This document shows, piece after piece, positions 34,511-46,636 of a stretch of DNA of 64,000 nucleotides (position 1 is its first letter; every line of letters starts with the position of its first letter). The notes beneath the pieces were generated by a model. That model searched no databases. It was not told the DNA's origin and worked only from the letters and a program-made list of their open reading frames with translations. The translations under genes and the position numbers were made by a program. This DNA comes from Aselliscus stoliczkanus (lineage: Eukaryota > Chordata > Mammalia > Chiroptera > Hipposideridae): assembly GCA_033961575.1 (NCBI GenBank), contig CM066731.1, positions 84,341,501 to 84,405,500 on the forward strand. Direction: 5' to 3'.

Positions 34511-35719
34511 TCACTGAAATTTCATTCTTTATCTGGATCATGAAGATGAACTAGCTTTCACAGTAATGCTTTTTTCTCCAGGTATGAACTGGAACTTTTC
34601 CTCTTTTGAACCAAACACTTTAAGTTAGAAAACTGAAGACTAAAAATGCAAACAAACAAACAAACAAACAAAAGAACCCACACAGAAAAACTCTGCCTTG
34701 TTTTCCAGTTTATGAATCAACAAGGAGAAAGCTGAGTAGAATATAATTCAATATTTCAAATACCTAAATTGCCTTCATTGAAGTAGCCAATGCAATTATT
34801 AAAACTTTCTGTCATTACAGTGATAATCAATAGACAGTAATTTACACATAGCATACTATGATGGTTTTGTATATAAAATGAGTGTGCTAACATACATGAA
34901 TGTATTTATGGGAAAATGCTATCTAAATGTAAGTTGATTTTTAAAACATTACCATTATATTATGTTTCTGTTACTTAAGCCAGTCTGCATGTGCTTCCTC
35001 CCTTAAGTGGTCAATACAAGTACAAGTCTTTGCTTTTTGGTAATATTAACAAATATTATTAATTAACCAGTTAATTTGAAGTTTCCTCTTCTAATGGTTT
35101 TGATAATATGTGCTTCAGTTATATTTGATAAATAAAATAACAAAGTTGTTAATTCAATTTTTTTGATGGTGCTTCAAAAACACTATCAAATAAATCACCA
35201 TTTTAAATGTGTACTCTGCTCATCCAGTAATGACTTCCACATCCCATCTGAAATTGAAGAATATGCATTACAAACTACAAAAATGTACTTTTCTGAGGAA
35301 GAAATTTGTTTACTGTGGTTCTTCCTGACTAGCAGTTTAAATCAACTTGATTTATCAAAATGAGCTGCCACATATCCTTAAATCTATGAATAAAATATTG
35401 TATAGTGTAGAGAGTAAAGTTGATTAAAATAACTTTTGTTCTTTGCCTCAAACTTCTCTGAAGACTTGCCAACCTCTATTTTTTTCATCACTTAGTGGAA
35501 TTTAATGCCATTTACTCAATATCATCAGATAGTGGGGCTTGGTTCCCAATAAGCTGTATTTTTGAATAAGTCAACTCATATCTTTATTTTTAATGACCGT
35601 TATTTTCTTGTATGGAAGTCCTTATAACTACATAACACTCTAGTATTCTTTAAGTACTGAAAATACATAAGCACTGAAATACTTGAGTATGTTCTTCCTA
35701 ACTCAAGGACAACCTTGAC
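34511..35719. other. Unique DNA with an (AAAC)n run
   Basis: A short (CAAA)n microsatellite at about 34650-34672; otherwise nothing recognised. Confidence 0.45.
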
Positions 35720-38304
35720 GAAAGCTCACTTTTTTTCAAATTAAATTTATTGGGGTAACATTGGTCAGTAAGATTATATAAGTTTCAAGTGTATAATTCT
35801 ATAACACATCATCTATATATTGCATCATGTGTTCAACTCCCAGAGTCAGTTCTCCTTCTATCATCATATATTTGACCCCTTTTTCCTTCTTCTACCATCT
35901 CCTCCCCCTTTACCCTGTGGTAATCACTAAACTGTTGTCCGTTTGTTTGTTTTTCTGTCTTTTTAATTTGTTGTTTACAGTTTTATATCCCACATATGAG
36001 TGAAGTCATATGGTTTTTGATTTTTTTCTGACTTATTTTGCTTAGCATGATAATCTGAAGATCCATCCATGTTGTTGCAAATGGCAGTATTTCATCTTTT
36101 CTTATGGCAGAGTAATATTCCATTGTAATATATGTACTACAGAGTAATATATGTACTACATCTTTATTCAATCATCTGTCGAAGGACACTTCAGTTGTTT
36201 CCATGTTTTGCCCACTGCAAATAAAGCTGCAATGAACATAGGGGTACATATATTTTTATAGATACATGTTTTCAGATTTTTGGGGTCATATGATAATTCT
36301 ATTCTTAATTTTTTGAGGACCCTCCATACTGTTTTACATAGTGGCTGTACAAATTTACATTCCCACCAGCAGTGTATGAAGGTTCCTTTTTTCTCTTAAC
36401 TTCTCCAACACTCGTTATTACTTGTCTTGTTGATGCTAGCCGTTCTAACAGGTGTGAGGTGGTATCTCATTGTGGTTTTGATTTGCATTTGCCTAATAGC
36501 TAGTAAAGTTGAGCATCTTTTCAATATCTGTTGGCCATTTGTGTGTCTTCTTGGGAGAAGTGTCTGTTCAGGTCCTCTGTCCATTTTTTTAAATTGGATT
36601 GCTTGTTGTTGTTTTTTGTTGACTTGTATGAATTCTATATATATTGTGAATATTAGCTCATTATTGGAAGTGTTCATGAATATCTTCTCCCATTTAGCTG
36701 GTTGCCTCTCTGCTTTGTTGATGGTTTGTTTTGCTGTGCATTTTTTTTTTTTTTTTTTGCTTTTACTTTCCTTGCCTTTGAGGTCAAATTTATAAAATAC
36801 TCTCTGAACCTAAAGTCCGTAAGTTTATTACTGAAGCCTTTTTCTATGCAATTTATTGTTTCAGGTCTATGCTTAAGTCTTCAATCCATTCTGAGTTACT
36901 TTTGGCATATGGTAACAGACAGCAGTCTATTTTCATTCTTTTCGTGGCTTTCCAATTTTCCCAGCAACATTTATTAAAGAAGCTTTCTTTTCTCCATTGT
37001 ATGTTTTTGTCTCATTTGTCAAAAACAATCTACCCGTATATATGTGAGTTTATTTCTGGGTTCTCAACTTTATTCTTTGTAGTATAAATTGAAGTCAGGG
37101 AGTGTGATACCTCCAGCCTTGTTCTTTTTTCAGGATTGCTTTGCCTATTCAGGGTCTTTTTTTATTTCATACAAATATAGTGAATTTTGTTGTTGTTGTT
37201 CTACTGTATTTCTTTAAAAAGTGCCATTGGGATTTTGATAGGAATTACATTAAATTTGTATCTTGCTTTGGGTAATATGGCCATTTAAATTATGTTGATT
37301 CTTCCAATCCATAAACACAGAATATTTTTCCATTTTTGTGTGTCTTTTTCTATTTCTTTAAATGTCTTATAGTTTTCAGTGTATAGATCCTTCACACCCT
37401 TTGCTAAGTTCATCCCTAGGTATTTTATTCTTTTTGTTGCAATTACAAAAGGAATGGTTATTTTCATTTCTTTTTCTGAATTGTTAGTATATAGAAAAGC
37501 AATGGAGTTTTGTACATTGGTTTTCTGTCCTGCAACTTTACTGTATTTGCTTATTGTTTCTAATAGTTTTTTGGTGGCATCTTGGGCTTTCTATATAAAG
37601 AGTCATGTCATCTGCAAAAAACGACACTTTAACTTGTTTATTCCCAATTTGGATGCCTTTTATTTCTTTCTCTTGCATGATTGTTCTGGTTGGGACTTCC
37701 AATACTATGTTGAATAATAGTGATGACAGGAGGCATCTCTGTCTTGTTCCTGATCTTAGAGAAAAAGCATTCAATTTTTCACCATTAAGTATAATATTAG
37801 CCAAGGGATTGTCATATATGGCCTTTATTTTGCCGAAATTTTTTCCTTCTATACCCATTTTATTTAGTGTTTTAATCATAAATGGATGTAGTATCTTGTA
37901 AAATGCTTTTTCTGCATGTATTGATATGATCATATGATTTTTTTTCATGTCTGATCATACACATATTTATTCCTATAATGTTATAATTGTATTTTAGTGC
38001 ATTTTATTAAACTATTGGAATTGAGCATCGGATTTTTATCCTTTATTTTGTTTATGTGGTGTATCACATTGGTTGATTTGCATTTGTTGAACCATCCTTG
38101 TGTCTCTGGAATTAACACCACTTGATTGTGATGTATTTAAAAAATTTTTAAAATTGGTTTCAGGTGTACAACACAATGCACTAGTTACACTTTTTACCCC
38201 TCCAAGTGACAACCCACCCAATCCACTGCCCTTCTCCCCCCCAATATCATACATATCTATTACAATTCCATTGACTATATTCCCACACTATATTCCACAT
38301 TCTG

Positions 38305-38307
<3 letters not shown>

Positions 38308-38391
<84 letters not shown>
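38308..38391. repeat. (TA)n microsatellite in L1-B 3' UTR
   Basis: About 42 uninterrupted TA units, expanded at the place where the other L1 3' UTRs have AATATGTGGATGGTCACGGG. It produces spurious IYIYIY peptides. Confidence 0.97.
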
Positions 38392-38397
<6 letters not shown>

Positions 38398-38706
38398 ATG
38401 GTTCACATACAATATTATACATCAGCTTCAGGTGTACAGTGCAGTGATCAAGTCTCTACATCGTCCATGAAGTGGTCTCCCTAACAAGACATGTGACCAT
38501 CTGATACCCCACAAAATACTTACATCATTATTAATTATAATCCCTGACTGTCTTTCATATCCCTGTGGCAATATTGTAGTTACCTATTTATGCTGTCTAA
38601 TCCCTACCTGTCTTCCTCATTCTTATCCCCTCCAACTAGCAACAATCAGTTTTTCTTCTATATCTCTGAGACTATTTCTGTTCACTTTGCTCGTTAATTC
38701 AGGTTT

Positions 38707-39921
38707 TTAGATTCCACATGTAAGTGACATCATATGGTATTTGTCTTTCTCTGACTGACTTATTTCACTTAACATAATGTTCTTTAGGTCCATCCATATC
38801 ATTGCAAATGGTAAGATTTCATTCTTCTATATAGAGGAGTAATACTCCACTGTGTAAATGTACCACAGTTTCTTAATCCAGTCGTCTACTGATGGGCATT
38901 TCGGTTGTTTCCAAGTCTTGGCTATTGTAAATACCACTGCAAACATAGAGATGCATATGTTTTTTCAAATTAGCATCTTGGGTTTCTCTGGATTGATACA
39001 CAAGAATGGAATTGCTGCATCATAAGGTATTTCCATTTCCAGTTTTTTGAGATATCTCCATATTGATTTCCATAATGGCTGCACCAACCTGCAGTCCTAC
39101 CAACAGTGCATCAGGGATTTCTTTTCTCCAGCACTTGTTCTTTGATGATTTATTGATGACAGCCATTCTGACTGTAATGAGATGGTATCTCATTGTGGGT
39201 TTTATTTGCATTTCTCTGATGATTAGTGAGGTTGAACATTTTTTCCTATGCCTGTTGGCCATCTGTATGTCCTCTTTAGAGAAATGCCTCTTCATATCCT
39301 TTGCCCATTTTTAATTGGGTTGTTTGTTTTCTTGGTGTTGAGTTGCACGAGTGTTTTATAAATTTTGGATATTAACCTCTTATCAGATATATCGTTAGCA
39401 AATATCTTCTCCCATTCAGTAGGCTGCCTTTTTGTTTTACTGATGATTTCCTTTGCTGTGAAAAAACTTTTAAGTTTGATGTAATCCCATATATTCACTT
39501 TTCTTTTATTTCCCTTGCCCAAGGGGATATATCATTAAAAATTTTACTGAGGGTAATGTCTGCAAATTTACTCCCTATATTTTCTTATAGGAGTTTTATG
39601 GTTTCAGGTCTTATATTTAAGTCTTTAATCCATTTCGTATATGGCGTAAGTAGGTGGTCCATTTTCATTTTTTTGCACATGTCAGTCCAATTTTACCAGC
39701 ACCATTTATTGAATAGACTATCTTTACACCAATGTAAATTCTTGCTTCCATTGTCATAGATTAAATGACCGTATATAGATGGGTTTATTTCTGGGCTCTA
39801 TATTGTTTCTTTGTTCTATGTGTCTGTTTTTATGCGAGCACCATACTGTTTTGATTACTGTAGCATTGTAGTATGGTTTGATGTCAGATAGCGTGACACC
39901 TCCCACTTTGTTCTCATTTAG
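38707..39921 (-). pseudogene. L1-B ORF2 C-terminal remnant
   Basis: Matches the C-terminal part of L1-C ORF2. It includes the blocks antisense to CCTCCCACTTTGTTCTCATT (39896-39915) and the motifs [16 protein letters not shown] and [11 protein letters not shown]. Broken by stops. It abuts ORF1 directly at about 39921 with no spacer, showing a large internal deletion. Confidence 0.8.
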
Positions 39922-40785
39922 CAATATTGGTTGTAGGCCTTCATTCTCATCACTCTGAATATCTCCTGTCATTCCCTTCTGGTCTGCAGAGTTTCTGTAG
40001 AAAAGTTAGCTGTTAGTCTTATAGGAATTTCTTTATATGTAACCTGCTATCTTTCTCTTGCTGCTTATAGGATTCTGTCTTTGTCTTTTACCTATGACAT
40101 TTTAATCATGATGTGTCTTGGTGTGGACCTGTTTGGGTTCAGCTTGTTTGGAACTCTCTGCACTTCCTGGTCTTATATGTCGCTTTCCTTCACCAGGGTA
40201 GGGAAGTTTTCAGTCATTATTTCTTAAAATACATTCTCAATCCCTTGTTTCCTCTTTTCTCCTTCTGGTATTCCTATGATGTGAATGTTGTTGTGCTTGA
40301 TGTTGTCCCACAGGTCTCTTAAACTATTTTCATTGTTTTTTACCTTTTTCTTTTTGTTGCTCCAACTGGGTGATTTCTGCTATTTTGTCTTCTAAATCAC
40401 TGATCCAATCCTCTGCTTCATCTAATTAACTGGGTGATTGCTTCAAGTGTGTTCTTCATTTCAGTTATTGTATTCTTTAGCTGTAATTGTTTGTTTTTTA
40501 TGATTTCTCTATCCTTTATGTCCTCACTAAGTTCCTTAAACATTCTTTTTTTTTTTTTTTGAGGGCAGTATCACTGGCCCTCATATGTGGGACCGAACCG
40601 GGGCCACCGGCTTCCCAGGCCAGCGCTTTAACCACCGCGCCACTCGGTCGGCCCTCCTTAAACATTCTTATCATCAGTATTCTAAACTCTGTCTCTGAAA
40701 GGTTGGATACCTCTGTTTCATTTAATTCCATTTCTAGAGGTTTCTTCTGATCTTTTACTTGAGACATGTTTCTTTGTTTCTTCAT
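39922..40785 (-). pseudogene. L1-B ORF1, C-terminally cut and SINE-interrupted
   Basis: Starts MKKQRNMSQVKDQKKPLE near 40785, continues NLSETEFRILMIRMFKE, then breaks at the SINE (40548-40654) and resumes with the coiled coil and RNA-binding parts. The final ~40 codons are lost at the ORF1/ORF2 junction near 39922. Otherwise close to the ORF1 at 19018. Confidence 0.8.
40548..40654 (-). mobile_element. Short tRNA-derived SINE in L1-B ORF1
   Basis: Antisense head-only SINE: poly(T), GAGGGCAGTATCACTGGCCC ... ending GTCGGCC. Perfect 15-bp TSD TCCTTAAACATTCTT at 40533-40547 and 40655-40669. The youngest layer of the nest: SINE in L1-B in L1-A. Confidence 0.95.
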
Positions 40786-40842
40786 TCTGACTGTTGCTCT
40801 GTGAATGATTTGATGTTTTAGATATATCACCTATGTCTGTCA

Positions 40843-42187
40843 GTTGTTGCTGGGTTGTCTTGTAGTATGTGTCCTTATATTTGGATTGCACGGTCTCTTT
40901 ATTCTCCTGTCCCATGTGTTCCAGGGGTGTTGCTGTTGAAGTTGCTCTTTAATTGTTTTTGGCTTGTCAGAGGGTGTGATTGACCTTCAGACTGATTAGC
41001 TGGGAGAATTAGCTCTGGTCATAGTGTATGAGATGCAGTGTGGAGGTTGACCCGCTCAGAGGAGGCTTGGCCACTGTGGGTTCTTGTGCCTGTGGAAAAT
41101 GTCCTTTGAGAGTGCCACCTGTAGGTTCAACCAGGTAGTTCTCTGGTTTTGTCTAACACTGTCCTCTAGGTGTATTGGTTCTGGTGTCTCTTGGGCAAGG
41201 CTCCCACTCAGAGCCATTGCAGACCTGCCTGTTACTGGTCCATAGCTAACTGGTAGGTGCCTCAAGGCTGTACGCTTTCTGTGCTGGACCTGGAGTCATG
41301 TGGGGATGGTCTCTGTGTAAACTAAAGCTGGCTGCCTCCAATATTGGTCCTGAGGCAGCTTAGGAAAAGGCCCAGGGCCCTCTATGCTGGTTGTCACCTG
41401 TCAGATGCTGGTAAGGCCCACTATTGAAAGAGGCTTTTTAGGGATGTGTGTCTGGCTATTTGACGCAGTGTTGGGGGTGGCTCTGCATGTGGCACTAGCT
41501 CATCAGGATGGAGTTCAAGTGAGTTATGTGACGTGATTGGTAGTTTTTAAGACATTAATGCAGATTCAAGTCTTACACCAATACCTGGCCTGTGACCCCC
41601 TTGTAAAGCATCCCACAGGCACTACAGCCAGCCTCCACCTTGTGCTCATGGATTCATGAAAGCTGCTTCTGAGTGGCTGTGGTGCAGGTTTGTGATCACT
41701 GAACACCATGAAGATGACCCCAGGGCTCTGCAGACCACCTTCTGTTGTAAAAACTCTTTTCCACAATTTATTGGGGTGGAGCCAGTCACCACGACACTCT
41801 GATTATCCCTGGCAATGCAGCTGCAGGTGGGCAAGGTGGTGTTACAGGTGCATAAAGGCTGTGGTCAGTAGTTTCTACAAATTCAGTGTAGTCTTGGCTT
41901 CTGGACCAGTGCTAGGTCCATGTCCACTTCATAAAATAAAAACAAAGCAAGGCAACTCAACAACACCAAAAAACAAATATACTCCCACAGAAACACAATA
42001 AGCAAAGATCAGACAGGAGAAACAAAAGTATATAAAAGAGACACAAACACAAAAACAGGAGAACAAGACAGAAAAAATAGTGACGGAAGCAATATCCAGA
42101 TAAGCAAGTCTGAGAAATAATGACAAAAAGAAAACAAATGAAAGAAAAGAAAGAAAGGGAACAAAAAGATGAAAGGGAAAGAAAAGA

Positions 42188-42235
<48 letters not shown>

Positions 42236-42240
42236 TAATA
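40843..42240 (-). other. Extra ~1.4-kb segment in the L1-B 5' UTR
   Basis: Present in L1-B between the boundary at ATATATCACCT (about 40832-40842) and the purine-rich tract before AATCTGCAGATCACTTGCTC. Missing from L1-C and from the 18016 element. GC-moderate sequence with no long frame. The part around 41795-41895 resembles 42530-42620 of the same UTR (CCTGGCAA.GCAGCT, GGTCAGTAG), suggesting internal duplication. Its right end is A-rich (41935-42240). Confidence 0.65.
42190..42240. repeat. (AAT)n microsatellite
   Basis: About 16 AAT units with one break, in the A-rich part of the L1-B 5' UTR. Confidence 0.97.
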
Positions 42241-42966
42241 AAAAGGGGGGAAGAAAAGGAAAGACTTTCCACTCGTTTTAATCTGCAGATCACTTGCTCA
42301 GCAAGAGAGTCTCTGGGTGACACAGCACCAGCTATGTTGGGGGGAAGGGCCCAACGAGTCATTCGCAGCCTCCCTCTCATGTTTCAGTGAGCTTCCCTCA
42401 ATTAGCTGCTGCATGCTCTGGAACCGTGCTCACCACCAAAAATCCTCACAGGTTGCTGAGGGCTGTCTGTTGCTGAAAAAAAACAACCCTCTGTGGCCTG
42501 CGAAAGTGGGGGTCAGGCATCAGGGACTCAGGGTGACCCTGGCAACACAGCTCTAGGTGGGCAGGGCAGGCCCCCAAGGCACCACAGGGTATGGTCAGTA
42601 GCCCCCACAAAGTCAGAGCAGCATGCACTCCTGCACCTGCAACCAGCCCTCACAAATGCTCCAGGGATGCCCTGGCCGGATCATGCAGGTGCACAGCTCC
42701 CGGACCAACACTCCCAGGGAAACTCCCCATCTCAGCTTGTCCCAATCAGCCATTTGCAGATCAGGCTAAGCAGCCCGACAGCCAATTGCCAGCCTGGCAA
42801 CTCTGCACGTTCAGGGTGGAGAGCGGGGACCCAAGGCGATTCACGCACTCGTGTGTCTCAATGAGCAACTTGTTGGAGCCAGAGAAGGTCTGCCAGGCAT
42901 TTCCCTGGTACACAGCACAAGCATTGCAGGGGGTGGGGGACCAAGGTAGCATGTGTGCGCGCGCGT

Positions 42967-42967
<1 letters not shown>

Positions 42968-43006
<39 letters not shown>
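42968..43006. repeat. (AC)n microsatellite in L1-B 5' UTR
   Basis: About 19 CA units. A shorter CA run lies at the equivalent place in L1-C (52550-52567), and CATGCACATGCACC lies there in the 18016 element, so it grew from a shared seed. Confidence 0.95.
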
Positions 43007-43009
<3 letters not shown>

Positions 43010-46000
43010 CACGCCCAGACAATTCCACCAGACCAATGCAGTCCTGGACCTAACCCTCTGTGGGAGAGCTCAACCCTGACAAAATGGCACCCTCCTGTAC
43101 ACTATTCATGTGCAACCTCCACACCAGGGGAACAATGGTCCCAAAACCTCCAGCTCCCCCACCAAAGGCGCTCAGTTCAGTCCTTCCCCGCAGACTCCTG
43201 GGTCTGCTCACACAGCTACTTCCTCCACCAGGGACTAGATGAATGCTTACCAGCGAGCGAGTCTGTGTGCCGGCTCCACTGGTTCTCTAGCCGCCCTCAG
43301 CCTCACTGAGCTGAGCAAAGAGAGTCCTCACTAATTTCTACTGCCAGCTATCGTAGAACTCCTCCTCCTGGCAAAGTAACTCAGTTAGTGAGCTCGATGT
43401 GGGGCTAGAGGGTCTCTCCGTCAACCAGAGAAGACTCCCCACTGCTGAGGTGTCCGCTCACAGGGTTTGCCCTCTCATCTCTGCCCCTCCTACCAGACTT
43501 GATGTGTCTACTTCTTGAAATCCTTTGTTTAGAGGTGCTGTTCATCATCTAGTGTTCAGGGGACTTCCAAGGTTGAATGTTGTATAAATTATTTGTAATT
43601 TTGGTGTGACCCTGGGAGGCAGTTGGCACAGGGTATGTCTATTCTGCTGTCTTACCAGAAGTCCTCCATGATAAATTTTTTAATGTATTCTTGTGTTTGA
43701 TTTGCTAGTATTTTGTTTAGGATTTTTGCATCTGTATTCATCAGATATATTGGTCTGTAGTTTTGTTTTTCGTGTTATCCTTACCATGTTTTGGTATCAG
43801 GTTAATGTTGGCCTCATAAAATGAATTAGGAAGTTTTACCTCTTCTTCAATGTTTTGGAAGAGTTTGAGGAGGATGGGTATTAAATCACCTTTGAATGTT
43901 TGATAGAATTCACTAATGAAGCCACCTGGTCCTGGACTTTTGCTTTTGGGGAGGTTTTGGATGATTGTTTCAATAGACTGTTGATCCATCTATTTAGATT
44001 TTTCTCGTGCTCTTTTCTCTTTTTTCCTTAGTGAGTCTAGACAGGGATTCATCAATTTTATTAACCTTTTCAAAGCTGTTTGTTGCATTGTTTTTTTCTA
44101 TTGTCTTTTTGTTCTCTATTTCAGTTCATTCTGCTCTAATTTTTATTATTTCCTTCCTTCTACTGACTTTGGGTTTCATTTGTTCTTCTTTTTCAAGTTC
44201 TTTAAGGTGTACTGTGAGGTTGTTTATATGGGATTTTTCTTATTTCTTGAGATAGGCCTGTAATAATATAAATTTCCCATTTAGTACTGCTTGTGCCACA
44301 TCCCAACAATTTTGATAGGATGTATTTTCATTCTCATTTGTTTTGATGTATCTTTTGATCTTTCCTTTAATTTTTTTATTGACCCTGTTGTTCTTTAGTA
44401 GCATGTTGTTTAATCTCCACATATTTGTAGTTCTTCCCACTTTTTTTTTTTTTTTTGCAGTCGATATCCAATTTCAAAGCATTGTGGTTGGAGAAGATGA
44501 TTTCAATCTTCTTAAATTTGCTGAGGCTAGTTTTATGTCCCAACATACGGTCTTGAGAAAATTCCATGTGCACTAGAAAAGAATATACAGTCTAGTGTTC
44601 TAGGATGAAAGGCTCTGTAAATGTCAATTATGTCTATTTGGTAGAATTTGTCATTTAAAGTTGATATTTCCTTATTGATTTTCTATTTAAATGATCTATC
44701 CATAGCTGTCAATGGCATACTTAGATCTCCTACTATAATTGTGTTTTTGTCAATTTCCCCCTTTAGTTCTGCTAATAGTTGCTTTGTATATTTCGGTATA
44801 TATTGATAAGTGTTATGTCTTCTTGTTGTATTGTCCCCTGTTGTATTGTCATCATGAAATGTTCATCCTTGTCTCTTATTACCTTTTTCATATTTTAAAG
44901 TCTGTTTCATCAGATACAATTATGGTTACCTGCTTTCCTCTGGATGCCATTTTCTTGGAGTATCATTTTACACCCCTTCAGTTTGAGTCTGTATTTGTCC
45001 CTGCAGCTGAGATGTGTCTCTTGAAAGCAGCATATAGTTGGATTTTGTATTTTGATCCAGTCTGCTACTTTATGACTTTTTATTGGTGGGTTTACTCTAT
45101 TTGCATTTAGAGAGATTATTGCTATATGAGGGTTTCCTACAGACATTTTATTTTTTGTCGGTAGCTCAGTGTCTCCATTTTTTCTTAATCATTGTGTTTC
45201 TGTCTGTTATTTTAGTTTGGTATTCTATGATTTTTATCCCTGTTTCCTTTTTTTTAAATGTTATATGTCTTGGTTTGAATTTTATTATTATTTTTCCATA
45301 GTTACCATTAAGTTTATGTAATATAAAGTTTCATAAATACAGTAGTTCTTTTTCTTCAGCATGCATCTTATCTCCATTCACCTTTACAAATTCAGACTTT
45401 TACCCCCTTCCCTTTTATGTTTTGTTGTCACTAATTATCCCTATTTATGCTGTGAGTTCATTTCTGAGTTGCAGTAGCAAATTGCCTTCTTCTCGTTTTC
45501 TTCTTTTATATTTTTATCTTCTTTACCCTTTATATTATGTTTAAATATATAGGGCGCTATTCTGTGTAGGGGTTACCATTTCCTGCTTCTGTTTGTCTCT
45601 CAGTAATCTTACTCATAGTTTTCTATCCTTTTGTCTTTTTGTTTCAGGTAGAATAACCTCCTTTATTATTTCCTGTAATGTAAGCCTTGTGGTGGAAAAT
45701 TTTCTCAGCTTCTGTATATCTAGAAAGGTCTTTATTCCCCCTTCATATCTAAAGGGTAACTTTGCTGGATATATTGTTTTTGTCTGGCAATTTCTTTCTT
45801 TCAATATTTTGAATATTTGATTCTACTCCCTCCTAGCTGATAGAGTTTCTGCTGAGAAATCCGATGATAACCTAATGGGCTTTCTTTTGTAGGTTACTGT
45901 CTTTTTTCCCCTGGCTGCCATGAGAATTTATTTGTCATTAATTTTTGACAGTTTCAATGTCATGCGCTTTGGACAAGGCCTGTTAGGATTGAGGTAATTA

Positions 46001-46636
46001 GGTGTTCTGTTGGATTTGAAGATCCCCTTCTTCCCATAGATTTGGGAAGAACTGATCAACTATTTGTTTGTACAGACTCTGTGTGCTCTTCTCCCTCTCT
46101 TCTCCTACTATTGTACCCATTATTCTTTTATTTTTAATTCTTTTATTTTGAAATAAACATTTTTTTAAAATTAGTTTCAGGTGCACAACACAGTGCAATC
46201 GTTATACCCCTCAAAGTGACAACGCTGTCCCCCAGTTTGCCACCCCACTCCCCCCCATATCTATTACAATTCCTTTGATTCCCTTCCACAGTATACTCCA
46301 CATCCCCTGACTGTCTGTATATTCCATTACAGTTGGCATACAATATTATACAATGTCAGTTTCAGGTGTACAGTGCAGTGATCAAGCCTCTACTCCATCC
46401 ATGAAGTGGTCTCCCTAACAAGACATATGACCATCAGACACCCTACAACATATTTACAACATTATTATATTCCCTGAAATGTCTTTCCTATACCTGTGGC
46501 AATATTGTAGTTACTATTTATGCTGTCTAATCCCTTCCCCTTAGTCTTCATCCCCACTCCCCTCCCAATAGCAACCCTGATTTTCCTCTATATCTATGAA
46601 ACTATTTCTGTTTACTTTGCTCATTCATTCAGTTTT

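Larger units (their letters stand above)
38140..43666 (-). mobile_element. L1-B: internally deleted L1 inserted in L1-A
   Basis: On the minus strand: a 5' end reading GAGGACTTCTGGTAAGACAG at about 43666, a very long 5' UTR (about 2.9 kb), ORF1 (about 40785 to 39922), then a direct jump to the last third of ORF2 (39921 to about 38707) and the 3' UTR to 38140. The first ~2.7 kb of ORF2, with endonuclease and most of the reverse transcriptase, are missing. A SINE (40548-40654) sits in ORF1. The target-site duplication is obscured by AT-rich flanks (GATGTAT / CATGATA). L1-A ORF2 continues on both sides. Confidence 0.82.
35983..45146 (-). pseudogene. L1-A ORF2 (endonuclease/reverse transcriptase), broken and split
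   Basis: Coding order on the minus strand: start MSVGNPHIAIISLNANRV at 45146, with endonuclease motifs (SLNANRVNPPIK, CCFQETHLS). Then reverse-transcriptase sequence follows at 43741-43989 ([16 protein letters not shown]) and, beyond the L1-B insert, 37538-37948 ([25 protein letters not shown]). The C-terminal tail ends NHMTSLICGI at 35983. The FADD catalytic motif is still legible, but stops and frameshifts are frequent. L1-B interrupts the frame at about 38140-43666. Confidence 0.85.

Noticed and set aside
38100..38447. 115-codon frame with IYIYIY repeats
   Set aside because: Product of the (TA)n microsatellite in the L1-B 3' UTR.
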